Below are positions 1-7,383 of a stretch of DNA of 49,320 bases, piece by piece (the stretch's first letter is position 1; each line of letters begins with the position of its first letter). The notes beneath the pieces are model-generated. The model was not told where the DNA came from, searched no databases, and was given only the letters and a program-made list of their open reading frames with translations. The translations under genes were made by a program, and so were the position numbers. Origin of the DNA: Alcanivorax sp. (GTDB taxonomy: Bacteria > Pseudomonadota > Gammaproteobacteria > Pseudomonadales > Alcanivoracaceae); the NCBI GenBank assembly GCA_013823245.1, contig PNLU01000012.1, forward strand, positions 1 to 49,320, read 5' to 3'.

Positions 1-51
1 TCAATCCCTGACTCGAATCAGTCCCTGACTCGAATCAGTCCCCGACTCGAA
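1..51. repeat. 17-bp tandem repeat, three copies
   Basis: Three consecutive 17-base units occupy 1-17, 18-34 and 35-51; the first and third each differ from the middle one by a single base. Each unit contains TCA, so each reads as a TGA stop on the minus strand. The unit at 35-51 holds the real stop of the neighbouring lipoprotein gene, and the other two lie just past it. The array may extend beyond the window edge. Confidence 0.85.
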
Positions 52-727
52 ACAGATCGCCCGCGAAATCCTCGAGCGCCGCCTCCAGAGACGCAAAAGC
101 CTTACGGTCCGCGCAAGCCCGGCGGGCCTGATCCATCAGCCGTGCGATCCCGTCATACCAGTCCCGGCCCACGTCCGGCTGGTCAACAAAACGGTCGTGG
201 AACCAGGCCTGCTCCCGCAGCGCGGGAAGCGCCTCCAGCAACCGGGCCACATAGCCCTCCACCCCGTCCAGCCGACAGGTGTCACTCAACACCACAGGGC
301 CGGTATACGGCAGCATAACGATGGGTACCGTCACCGCTGGCGCGGGCGAGCGCTGACGCAACCATTTGCGCGCCACGCCGTAACCGTACCGCTCACTTGA
401 TCCGTCCCCCGCGTGGAGGCGGGCATGCACCGGCACGGCATCCAGCGCCGCGCCCGGCATGGCCAGGAACAGATGACGCCGATCCCGCTCCGGCAGCGCA
501 AAGCGTCCGGCGCTGTCAGACACGGTTTCCGGCCCTGGCGGCACATCGCGGGGCAGCGCGACCACCGTGGCCCGCGCCACCCCCGCACCCGTATCGGCGT
601 CCAGCAGTACCCCGGTCATCGGCGGGCTGTCCGTCAGGCGCGCACTGACAGGCACACAGCCTGCCAGTACAGCGCACATCATCACCAGCATCCCCACGGC
701 AGAAGCCGCCACCCTGTTCCCCATCAT
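35..727 (-). CDS. Predicted lipoprotein with carboxypeptidase-regulatory-like domain
   Basis: About 230 residues, function unknown. The N-terminus has a short charged start, a hydrophobic stretch and a lipobox L-A-G-C with the cysteine near residue 24, so it is probably a lipid-anchored envelope protein. Residues about 35-75 (TGVLLDADTGAGVARATVV...SDSAGRF) resemble a carboxypeptidase-regulatory Ig-like fold; the rest is unrecognised. I chose the ATG at 727 because AGGAGG lies 9 bases upstream. An ATG at 733 sits only 3 bases from it, and the open frame extends to 814 without a better start. The stop lies within a 17-bp tandem repeat. Confidence 0.6.
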   Translation of the reverse strand: MMGNRVAASAVGMLVMMCAVLAGCVPVSARLTDSPPMTGVLLDADTGAGVARATVVALPRDVPPGPETVSDSAGRFALPERDRRHLFLAMPGAALDAVPVHARLHAGDGSSERYGYGVARKWLRQRSPAPAVTVPIVMLPYTGPVVLSDTCRLDGVEGYVARLLEALPALREQAWFHDRFVDQPDVGRDWYDGIARLMDQARRACADRKAFASLEAALEDFAGDLFRVGD

Positions 728-810
728 GGCCATCGCCCTCCTGTAAGCGCCTGCCTGGTGACCTGTGAGAGCGTCACGCAGCCGCTTCTGAACAGCAAGG
801 CTCAGGCCGA

Positions 811-1926
811 TCAACTCAACGACATCAACGCCGCTTTGGTAAAGGGCTTGATCTCATCGCTGCGACCGTCCACCAGTTTCTGCAGCCACTGCGGGTCCAC
901 CAGCAGGGCACGCCCCACGGCGACCAGATCGAACTCGTCGGCTGCCATCCGCCGCACCAGCTCGTCAATGCCCTGCGGGCTGGCATCACCGCCCATGCCC
1001 ATCTTGCCGCCATTGAGGAAATCGTCATCCAGCCCTACGCTGCCCACGGTCATGGCGGGCTTGCCGGTCAGCTTGCGGGTCCAGCCCGCCAGGTTCAGAT
1101 CCGAGCCTTCGAACTCCGGCACCCAGAAACGACGCGTGCTGGCATGAAAGATATCCACCCCGGCCTCGGACAGCGGCGCCAGAAACGCCGCCAGCTCCTC
1201 CGGCGTCTGCGCCAGGCGCGCCTCATAGTCCTGCTGCTTCCACTGCGAATAGCGCAGCACGATGGTGAAGTCTTCCCCCACCGCCGCGCGCACCGCGCGA
1301 ATAATCTCTTCGGCAAAGCGCCCACGGTTGGTCATCGAGCCGCCGTATTCGTCATCGCGCTGGTTGGTGCCTTCCCAGAAGAACTGGTCGATCAGATAAC
1401 CGTGGGCACCGTGGATCTCCACCCCATCAAAACCCAGTGCCTGGGCCTGGGCAGCTGCCTCGGCGAAGGCCGCCACCACATCGGCAATGTCCTCACGGGT
1501 CATGGCATGGCCGTTCTCCTTGCCCGGGCGGAACAGCCCGGACGGGCTGTGCCCCGGTACATCCGGGTCAGGCCCGATGCCCGGCTTGCGTACAGCACCT
1601 ACGTGCCACAGCTGGGGAATGATCTGCCCGCCCGCCTCATGCACGGCATCCACCACCTTTTTCCAGCCCGCCAGGGCGGCGTCGCCGTGAAAGGCCGGCA
1701 CCCGCTCATAGCCGTTGGCGGCCTTGTGGCCCACTGTGGTGCCCTCGGTAATAATCAGGCCGACACCGGCCTCGGCGCGGCGCCGGTAGTAGCCCACCAC
1801 CTCATCGTTGGGCACATAGCCGGGTGAAAAGGTACGGGTCATCGGGGCCATGGCGACACGATTGCGCAGGCGCAGGGATTTGCACTCGAACGGCCGCAGC
1901 AACGGCTCAAGAGGATGGGCGGTCAT
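811..1926 (-). CDS. NADH:flavin oxidoreductase, old yellow enzyme family
   Basis: About 371 residues, a TIM-barrel FMN enzyme that reduces activated C=C bonds with NAD(P)H in the cytoplasm. Family motifs are clear: NRVAMAPMTR near residue 22, HGAHGYLIDQFFWEGTNQR with the substrate-binding HxxH-like pair and the family N-x-R-x-D-x-Y-G-G-S run, and VGRALLVDPQW near the C-terminus. The physiological substrate cannot be told. The ATG at 1926 has GGAG 7 bases upstream; the frame is open to 1965. It is divergent from an HxlR regulator whose promoter overlaps its own, which suggests control by that regulator, as is common for this pair of families. Confidence 0.9.
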   Translation of the reverse strand: MTAHPLEPLLRPFECKSLRLRNRVAMAPMTRTFSPGYVPNDEVVGYYRRRAEAGVGLIITEGTTVGHKAANGYERVPAFHGDAALAGWKKVVDAVHEAGGQIIPQLWHVGAVRKPGIGPDPDVPGHSPSGLFRPGKENGHAMTREDIADVVAAFAEAAAQAQALGFDGVEIHGAHGYLIDQFFWEGTNQRDDEYGGSMTNRGRFAEEIIRAVRAAVGEDFTIVLRYSQWKQQDYEARLAQTPEELAAFLAPLSEAGVDIFHASTRRFWVPEFEGSDLNLAGWTRKLTGKPAMTVGSVGLDDDFLNGGKMGMGGDASPQGIDELVRRMAADEFDLVAVGRALLVDPQWLQKLVDGRSDEIKPFTKAALMSLS

Positions 1927-1950
1927 GCAGGGGCTCCAAAATGGTTTCAT

Positions 1951-1997
1951 TTGAAAACTTTCCACGACACACTAGATTCAAGAGTTTCATTTTGCAA
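1951..1997. promoter_or_regulatory. Overlapping divergent promoters, oxidoreductase / HxlR
   Basis: Plus strand: TTGAAA at 1951-1956, 16-base spacer, TAGATT at 1973-1978, reading toward the HxlR gene. Minus strand: TTGCAA at 1997-1992, 17-base spacer, TAGTGT at 1974-1969, reading toward the oxidoreductase. The two -10 boxes share bases. An imperfect palindrome GTTTCATTTGAAAAC (1944-1958) overlaps the plus -35 and would suit a winged-helix dimer. Assignment is by eye only. Confidence 0.5.
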
Positions 1998-2019
1998 CCA
2001 CTTTGCGTAAGCTGCCCGA

Positions 2020-2511
2020 ATGAGTCCACGAAATGACCTCTCCGCGAGCGAACAATGTTGCGCCATCTCCCGCGCCCTGAGCCAGATCGGCGACTGGTGG
2101 TCGCTGCAGATCGTCCGCGAGGCCATGGAGGGCACCCGCCGTTTCACTGACTTCCAGCAAGCCCTGGGCATCGCCCGCAATATTCTTGTGGATCGGCTGC
2201 GCCGTCTGGTGGATGCCGAGGTGCTGCGCAAGGTGGATGTTGGCGAGCAGGGGCGGCGCCACGAATACCGCCTGACCGAAAAAGGCCGCGACCTGTTTGT
2301 CGTGCTCACGGCTCTGCGTCAGTGGGGTGACAAATGGGTGCTGACCGATCTGCCGCCACTGGCCATGCGTGATCGCCAGACCGGGCGACCGGTACGACCG
2401 GTGCAAGTGCTGGATGCAGACGGGCAGCCATTGCGCCTGCATCAGGTCATGGTTGAACATCCCGATGACATATCGCAGTCTGAGGCCATCAACAAGCCTG
2501 GCAACAAGTAG
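2020..2511 (+). CDS. HxlR-family transcriptional regulator
   Basis: 163 residues. The winged helix-turn-helix of the HxlR family occupies residues about 15-105: IGDWWSLQIVREAMEG, then RRFTDFQQALGIARNILVDRL (recognition region) and the wing HEYRLTEKGRDL. HxlR proteins often sense electrophiles, quinones or aldehydes and control adjacent oxidoreductase genes. Divergence from the old-yellow-enzyme gene with overlapping promoters fits this. No cysteine-rich sensor is obvious apart from the CC pair near residue 13-14. DUF2007 follows 9 bases downstream, possibly co-transcribed. Confidence 0.88.
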   Translation: MSPRNDLSASEQCCAISRALSQIGDWWSLQIVREAMEGTRRFTDFQQALGIARNILVDRLRRLVDAEVLRKVDVGEQGRRHEYRLTEKGRDLFVVLTALRQWGDKWVLTDLPPLAMRDRQTGRPVRPVQVLDADGQPLRLHQVMVEHPDDISQSEAINKPGNK

Positions 2512-2520
2512 GCCCCACCA

Positions 2521-2868
2521 ATGCAACTGCTGCGCAAGTACAATTCGCTGCTCGAAGCCCAGCAAGTGGCCATGGACCTGCGAAGTCGGGGCATCGCCAC
2601 ACATATTGCCGGCAAGGAATCCTACCGGGCCGCACCGATCTTTTCCGGCGCCTTCTATGTCGGCCTGTGGGTGGTGCTGGATCACCAGTATGACGATGCC
2701 CTCGCCCTGCTGGATGACCCGGATCATCCGGTGCGCGATCCGCTTCCCGTGGAGGACATTGATGTGCTGGAGGCCGACTTCAACGGCGAGGTCAGCCACC
2801 GCGCCTTCAGTTTCATTATCATTGGCGCGGTGGTCATGCTGGGGCTGTTTCTGCTGGTGATCAGCTGA
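2521..2868 (+). CDS. DUF2007 protein with C-terminal membrane anchor
   Basis: 115 residues. Residues 1-65 match the DUF2007 (putative signal-transducing protein) pattern: start QLLRKYNSLLEAQQVAMDLRSRGI, then a V-V-L-D-x-Q-Y-D-D-A-L-x-L-L-D segment. A hydrophobic segment at about 96-114 (FSFIIIGAVVMLGLFLLVI) would tail-anchor it to the inner membrane. The biochemical role of the family is not established. Its 3' end overlaps the convergent membrane/GAF gene by 8 bases. Confidence 0.75.
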   Translation: MQLLRKYNSLLEAQQVAMDLRSRGIATHIAGKESYRAAPIFSGAFYVGLWVVLDHQYDDALALLDDPDHPVRDPLPVEDIDVLEADFNGEVSHRAFSFIIIGAVVMLGLFLLVIS

Positions 2869-4132
2869 CGCGCCGCTGCTGCCGACGCAGCAGAGCCGCT
2901 TGCACGGCGTAGGCGAAATGCGTCACCACCAGTCCGGCGATCTCTTCCTGCTCGGCGCTGAACGGGGCCAGGCGGCCCAGTTCGATCACCGCAACCACTT
3001 CATCCCCCCGGCACACGGGCACCACCAGAATGGCGCCCGGCTTCAGGGTTTGCGAGCCGGTCACTATCGGCAGATAACCGGGCGGCAGGTCGCGCACCTG
3101 ACGCGCCGCGCGCTGGGCCATGACAGGCTCCAGCAGAGTCCCAGCCGGGTCCAGCGCCTCCTCACGGGCACCAGGCGTCAACGCAGCCCCCCATGACGCC
3201 ATGGGATGCAGCAGGCCGTCGTCACCCAGTCGGTAAGCAACACCCACCTGCGCACCCGTGCGCTCCACCAGAAAACCCAGCGTGCGCTGGAACAGCACTT
3301 CAGCCTCCGGGTTGCCGGCAATCAACGCGAGATAATCTGCCTGCAGTGTGCGCCGCGCCAGCGCCTGCTCAGCTTGCTGGTTCATATCCCGAAGCCGCAG
3401 TGACTCCAGCGTCAGCAATTCATTCTGCAGAAACTCCTTGCGCTCGGCGTGCTCCAGCATGGCACCCACCACCACACACAACGTCCAGGGCACCATGAAG
3501 TACAGCAGACTGTCGAGCCAGAGCACCGGGTGATCCATGGCCACCATGGCAACCGCCGCCAGCACAAAGGCCAGCAGCGACGCAAGCGCGACACGAATCA
3601 GCGGCAGCCGCAGGATCGAGAAGGCAATAATCAGTACATAAATGGTTTCGTAGGCAGCGATTTGCGCAAACAGATCATCGCGCAGGTACAGCGCCGCTGC
3701 GCCGCACCCCAGAATCGACACAAAGACGCCGCCCACCAGCAGCGGCTCAACAATGGATTCCATATCGTTGAGACGTGTGGCCAGCCAGATCAACGCCAGC
3801 ACAATACCCACAGGTAGCACCGCCACCAGCAACCAGGTATTCAGACCCGGCTCATCCGTGAACAGCGCCGCAGCGCCGGAGACCACGGCATACACCGCAA
3901 TCATGCCGTAGACCGACAGCCGCAGCAGGCGCGCGGCGCGCTCACGGGTATGCTGGCGAAATGCGGCTTCCAGATGTCCGGGCAACGGCCGCGTCAGCAG
4001 CGGCCCGTCAAGGGCCTTGCGGAGCGTGACTTCATCACAGACTTGCAGCGTATCAGGACGACCATCCTGCTCTGCGTCCCAATCATGGGCCACATGAAGC
4101 GGTGCCTCCACCGCCATGGATGCTTGATTCAC
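2861..4132 (-). CDS. Membrane protein with C-terminal GAF-like domain
   Basis: About 423 residues. Six or so hydrophobic segments span roughly residues 70-225, followed by a short helical linker (MNQQAEQALARRTLQ) and a GAF-like domain at about 275-410 (FLVERTGAQVGVAYRLGD ... GAILVVPVCRGDEVVAVIELG). No kinase, cyclase or phosphodiesterase output is present, so it is a sensor-only architecture or binds a partner. Start is uncertain: GTG at 4132 has a G-rich run five bases upstream, ATG at 4117 is in frame, and the frame extends to a TTG at 4171. Function unknown. Confidence 0.65.
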   Translation of the reverse strand: MNQASMAVEAPLHVAHDWDAEQDGRPDTLQVCDEVTLRKALDGPLLTRPLPGHLEAAFRQHTRERAARLLRLSVYGMIAVYAVVSGAAALFTDEPGLNTWLLVAVLPVGIVLALIWLATRLNDMESIVEPLLVGGVFVSILGCGAAALYLRDDLFAQIAAYETIYVLIIAFSILRLPLIRVALASLLAFVLAAVAMVAMDHPVLWLDSLLYFMVPWTLCVVVGAMLEHAERKEFLQNELLTLESLRLRDMNQQAEQALARRTLQADYLALIAGNPEAEVLFQRTLGFLVERTGAQVGVAYRLGDDGLLHPMASWGAALTPGAREEALDPAGTLLEPVMAQRAARQVRDLPPGYLPIVTGSQTLKPGAILVVPVCRGDEVVAVIELGRLAPFSAEQEEIAGLVVTHFAYAVQAALLRRQQRRVS

Positions 4133-4227
4133 GGTTTCCCCCCAGAAACAGTGTTGGACTCGACAACCCAAAGGGGGAACCTTCGTGCAAACTCACGCGG
4201 CTGTAAATAGTGGCAGAATGATATCGC

Positions 4228-4788
4228 TTACAACTCGTTCTGGATCTTCTTGTAACCCTGCACCAGACGCACATTGGTCTGTGCCACATCTTCAGAGAAG
4301 GAGGAGACATCTGCCCGCACCGGCTTGATGTTGGCCAGATCACTTTCCTTGCGAATATTGCTGGTGGACGGAATATGGAAGTTAGCGGGCACCACCACAC
4401 CTTCTACCACCGAGTTGTGCCGCACCACCGACCCTTCACCAACCTCGCAGTTGAACAACACCGAATTGAAGCCAATAAAGACATGACCGCCAACCTTGCA
4501 CGGCCCATGCACAATAGAGCGATGAGCGATGGAGGTATGCGCTCCCACTTCCACCCGCGCGCCGGACTTGGAGTGAATCACCACTCCGTCCTGGATATTG
4601 GAATTATCGCCAATGATGATCGGTTCCATACCGCCGTCAGCATCCACTTCATCGGCACGAATGACCGCATAAGGGCCGATGAACACATTCTCGCCCACCA
4701 CCACCTTGCCACAGATGATCGCGGTCGGATCAACGAATGCCGACTCTGCCACAACCGGCAGGTCACCACTGGGGTTCTTTCTTATCAT
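4228..4788 (-). CDS. Gamma-carbonic-anhydrase-like hexapeptide protein
   Basis: 186 residues of left-handed beta-helix hexapeptide repeats ending in a C-terminal helix. Candidate metal ligands of the gamma-CA family are visible: a histidine in VVIHSK and the pair in HRSIVH, spaced as H-x4-H. These support a zinc/iron-binding trimer, but many homologues lack measurable carbonic anhydrase activity, so the reaction is inferred. The ATG at 4788 follows GGAGAAAGGCAA. It lies 68 bases after rpe on the same strand and may be the tail of the amgK-murU-rpe transcript. Confidence 0.78.
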   Translation of the reverse strand: MIRKNPSGDLPVVAESAFVDPTAIICGKVVVGENVFIGPYAVIRADEVDADGGMEPIIIGDNSNIQDGVVIHSKSGARVEVGAHTSIAHRSIVHGPCKVGGHVFIGFNSVLFNCEVGEGSVVRHNSVVEGVVVPANFHIPSTSNIRKESDLANIKPVRADVSSFSEDVAQTNVRLVQGYKKIQNEL

Positions 4789-4856
4789 TTGCCTTTCTCC
4801 ATGCAGGCACCGGGATCTTCCGGCACGCGGGTTGGGGACGGATTGGCAGCCTCCGG

Positions 4857-5537
4857 TCAGAGCGCTGCCAGCTGACGCCGCATGGCATCAATCACCGCCC
4901 GATAGTCGGGTTTGCCGTAGATTGCTGAACCGGCCACGAACATGTCCGCCCCGGCGGCCGCCACATCGGCAATATTCTGCTCGGTAATGCCGCCATCCAC
5001 TTCCAGACGAATATCCAGGCCACTGTCATCGATCAACCGGCGCACCTGCTCGATCTTGCGCAGGGTGCCGGGAATGAATTTCTGGCCACCGAAGCCGGGG
5101 TTTACCGACATCAGCAGGATCATGTCCAGCTTGTCCATCACGTATTGCAGACAGTCGGGGCCGGTCGCCGGATTCAGCACCAGGCCCGCCTTGCAGCCGC
5201 GATCACGGATCAGTTGCAGCGAGCGGTCCACATGCAGGCTGGCTTCCGGGTGAAAGGTGATCATGCTGGCGCCGGCGTCGGCAAAACTGCCGATCAGCGC
5301 ATCGACCGGCGACACCATCAGATGCACATCAATCGGGGCTGTGATGCCGTACTGGCGCAATGCCTTGCACACCATCGGGCCGATGGTCAGATTGGGGACG
5401 TAATGGTTGTCCATCACATCAAAATGGATGACGTCCGCTCCGGCGGCCAGCACGGCCTCCGCCTCTTCCCCGAGGCGGGCAAAATCGGCCGCCAGAATGG
5501 AAGGTGCGATCAGGTAATGGTTCTCGGATGCGGTCAT
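4857..5537 (-). CDS. rpe: Ribulose-phosphate 3-epimerase
   Basis: 226 residues, the usual length. It interconverts ribulose-5-phosphate and xylulose-5-phosphate in the cytosolic pentose phosphate pathway. Signature elements of the TIM barrel are intact: [12 protein letters not shown] at the N-terminus, the metal/catalytic strand [33 protein letters not shown] and EVDGGI, then [13 protein letters not shown] for phosphate binding. AGGAG lies 5 bases before the ATG. Its start overlaps the murU stop by 4 bases (ATGA), indicating translational coupling. Confidence 0.97.
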   Translation of the reverse strand: MTASENHYLIAPSILAADFARLGEEAEAVLAAGADVIHFDVMDNHYVPNLTIGPMVCKALRQYGITAPIDVHLMVSPVDALIGSFADAGASMITFHPEASLHVDRSLQLIRDRGCKAGLVLNPATGPDCLQYVMDKLDMILLMSVNPGFGGQKFIPGTLRKIEQVRRLIDDSGLDIRLEVDGGITEQNIADVAAAGADMFVAGSAIYGKPDYRAVIDAMRRQLAAL

Positions 5538-6211
5538 GACGTCTCCTTGAGTTGCTGATCCAGCGCGGCCAGCCGTGCCGGGGTGCCGATATCATACCAG
5601 CGTCCGCGATGCACCGAGCCGGTGACGGCGCCCTGCGCCATGGCATCGCGGAGCAGCGGGGCCAGGCGAGCTTCATCCGGGCAGCGGGCAAACAGCGCCG
5701 GATGATACACGCCAATGCCGGAGAAGGTCAGGCGCCGGGCCGACACATCGGGCGCCTCGTCGTGCACCTGCTGGTTATCCGCCAGCCAGAAATCACCGTG
5801 TGGGTGCTGGGGCGGGTTCTCCACCAGCAGCAGATGCGCTTCGGCGGACGGCGTTTGCGGCAGGTCGGCAAAATCGAAGTCGGTCCAGATGTCCCCGTTG
5901 ACCACGACAAAGGGCGCCTCGCCGAGCAGCGGCAAGGCCCGGCGTATGCCGCCCGCCGTTTCCAGCGGCTGGCCTTCCCGCGACCACTGGATGTGCACAC
6001 CGTGCTCGCGGCCATCGCCCAGCGCAGCCTCGATCTGCTCGCCCAGCCAGGCGGTGTTGATGACCAGATCGCGAATCCCGGCACGCACCAGGGCGTCGAT
6101 GTGGTACTCGATCAATGTCTTGCCGCCCGCGCGCAGCAGCGGCTTGGGGGTGTGATCGGTGAGCGGGCGCATGCGCGTGCCCAGCCCGGCGGCCAGAATC
6201 ATCGCTTTCAT
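5534..6211 (-). CDS. murU: N-acetylmuramate alpha-1-phosphate uridylyltransferase
   Basis: 225 residues, a sugar-nucleotide transferase of the NTP_transferase fold. The N-terminal nucleotide loop [13 protein letters not shown], then TPKPLL, the ETAGGI motif and VVNGDIW metal-binding aspartate are all present. In pseudomonads MurU makes UDP-MurNAc from MurNAc-1-P, bypassing MurA/MurB and giving intrinsic fosfomycin tolerance. The assignment to MurU rather than another nucleotidyltransferase rests on the upstream kinase, whose stop it overlaps by 4 bases, and on the adjacent divergent lptD, the pseudomonad arrangement. Confidence 0.92.
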   Translation of the reverse strand: MKAMILAAGLGTRMRPLTDHTPKPLLRAGGKTLIEYHIDALVRAGIRDLVINTAWLGEQIEAALGDGREHGVHIQWSREGQPLETAGGIRRALPLLGEAPFVVVNGDIWTDFDFADLPQTPSAEAHLLLVENPPQHPHGDFWLADNQQVHDEAPDVSARRLTFSGIGVYHPALFARCPDEARLAPLLRDAMAQGAVTGSVHRGRWYDIGTPARLAALDQQLKETS

Positions 6212-7206
6212 TGCGGCGATCGCTCGGCCAACCGGGCCAGCACACGACGCAGGGCATCCAGTTCCGGGTAACGGTCCGCCACCGCCTGGAGGTAGGCAAA
6301 GAAGCGTGGCACATCCTCCAGATAACGGGGCTTGCCGTCGCGATACCGGATGCGGGCAAAAATACCGATGACCTTGAGATGACGCTGGGCGCCCATCAGG
6401 TCCGCATCGCGCAGAAAGTCCTCACGGCGAGTCGGCACCGGCAACCCGGCCGCCAGCGCGCGCGCATGGTAGTCCGCCAGCCACCCGGTAACGCGGGATT
6501 CCGGCCAGCTGATAAAAGCATCCCGGAACAGACATACCGGGTCGTAACTGACTGGCCCGAGCACCGCATCCTGGAAATCCAGCACCCCGGGGTTGGGCTC
6601 GCTGACCATCAGGTTGCGGGGCATATAATCGCGATGCACGAACACCTGGCGCTGGGCCAGCGCCGCTTCCACCAACTGCTCGTTCACGGTATCCAGCCAG
6701 GCGATCAGTTGCCGGTCATTGTCGGCCTGGAGGTGGCGCGCCAGATACCAGTCCGGAAACAGGGCCAGTTCACGGCGCAGCAGAGTGTCATCGTATACCG
6801 GAAGCCCCTCGGTATCGGCCTGCTGGAGGGTAATCAGGGTATCGATCGCCTGGCTGAACCAGGCATCGGCGTTCCCGGGCGTCAGCGCCGTCAGCCAGGT
6901 CTCCCGGCCCAGATCACTCAGTGCCATGAAGCCTTGCGTCAGGTCTACGGCCAGAATCTGCGGCACCGCCACCCCGGCACGCGCCAGACGCCCGGCGATA
7001 TCCACGAAGGGGGCGGAATCCTCCTGCGCAGGCGGGGCATCCATGAGGATCACGCTGCGACCGGCCACCTGACAGCGGAAATAACGGCGAAAACTGGCAT
7101 CCGCAGAGGCCGGCACCGGTGCCACGGGCTCGCCCAGTGCGGTGGCGGCCCACTCGCACAGGGCCTGAAAGCGCGTATCTGCCTCACCGTGCCCCATTGC
7201 CGTCAT
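6208..7206 (-). CDS. amgK: N-acetylmuramate/N-acetylglucosamine kinase
   Basis: About 332 residues, an aminoglycoside-phosphotransferase-fold sugar kinase. It phosphorylates the anomeric carbon of MurNAc (and GlcNAc), giving the MurU substrate. Visible motifs are the catalytic loop HRDYMPRNLM (H-x-D-x4-N) and the metal-binding LDFQDAVLGP. AGGAGG stands 10 bases before the ATG at 7206; the frame runs on to 7320, but that extension is cysteine- and arginine-rich and unlike the family. First gene of the amgK-murU-rpe run, divergent from lptD. Confidence 0.93.
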   Translation of the reverse strand: MTAMGHGEADTRFQALCEWAATALGEPVAPVPASADASFRRYFRCQVAGRSVILMDAPPAQEDSAPFVDIAGRLARAGVAVPQILAVDLTQGFMALSDLGRETWLTALTPGNADAWFSQAIDTLITLQQADTEGLPVYDDTLLRRELALFPDWYLARHLQADNDRQLIAWLDTVNEQLVEAALAQRQVFVHRDYMPRNLMVSEPNPGVLDFQDAVLGPVSYDPVCLFRDAFISWPESRVTGWLADYHARALAAGLPVPTRREDFLRDADLMGAQRHLKVIGIFARIRYRDGKPRYLEDVPRFFAYLQAVADRYPELDALRRVLARLAERSPQ

Positions 7207-7383
7207 GCTGTCGGTGCCTCCTGCCGCTGCACCGCCCTGGCGACGGTGACATCTTCTTACACAAAATCCGGACTGACAGCAGCGCCGTCGGACGGTAACC
7301 TTGCGCCTTTCGGCGATCAACAGGCCATGCCCGAGCGGCCTTGCCTGTCTGTTGCAGCGCTTTTTACCTGTTCCGGATAACGA

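Noticed and set aside
1-51. CRISPR-like repeats
   Set aside because: The 17-base units are contiguous with no spacers and no cas genes are nearby.
7207-7383. Sigma-E promoter for lptD
   Set aside because: A GTAACCTT-like box is present near 7295 but the spacing to any TC-type -10 is about 14 bases, too short for the family consensus.
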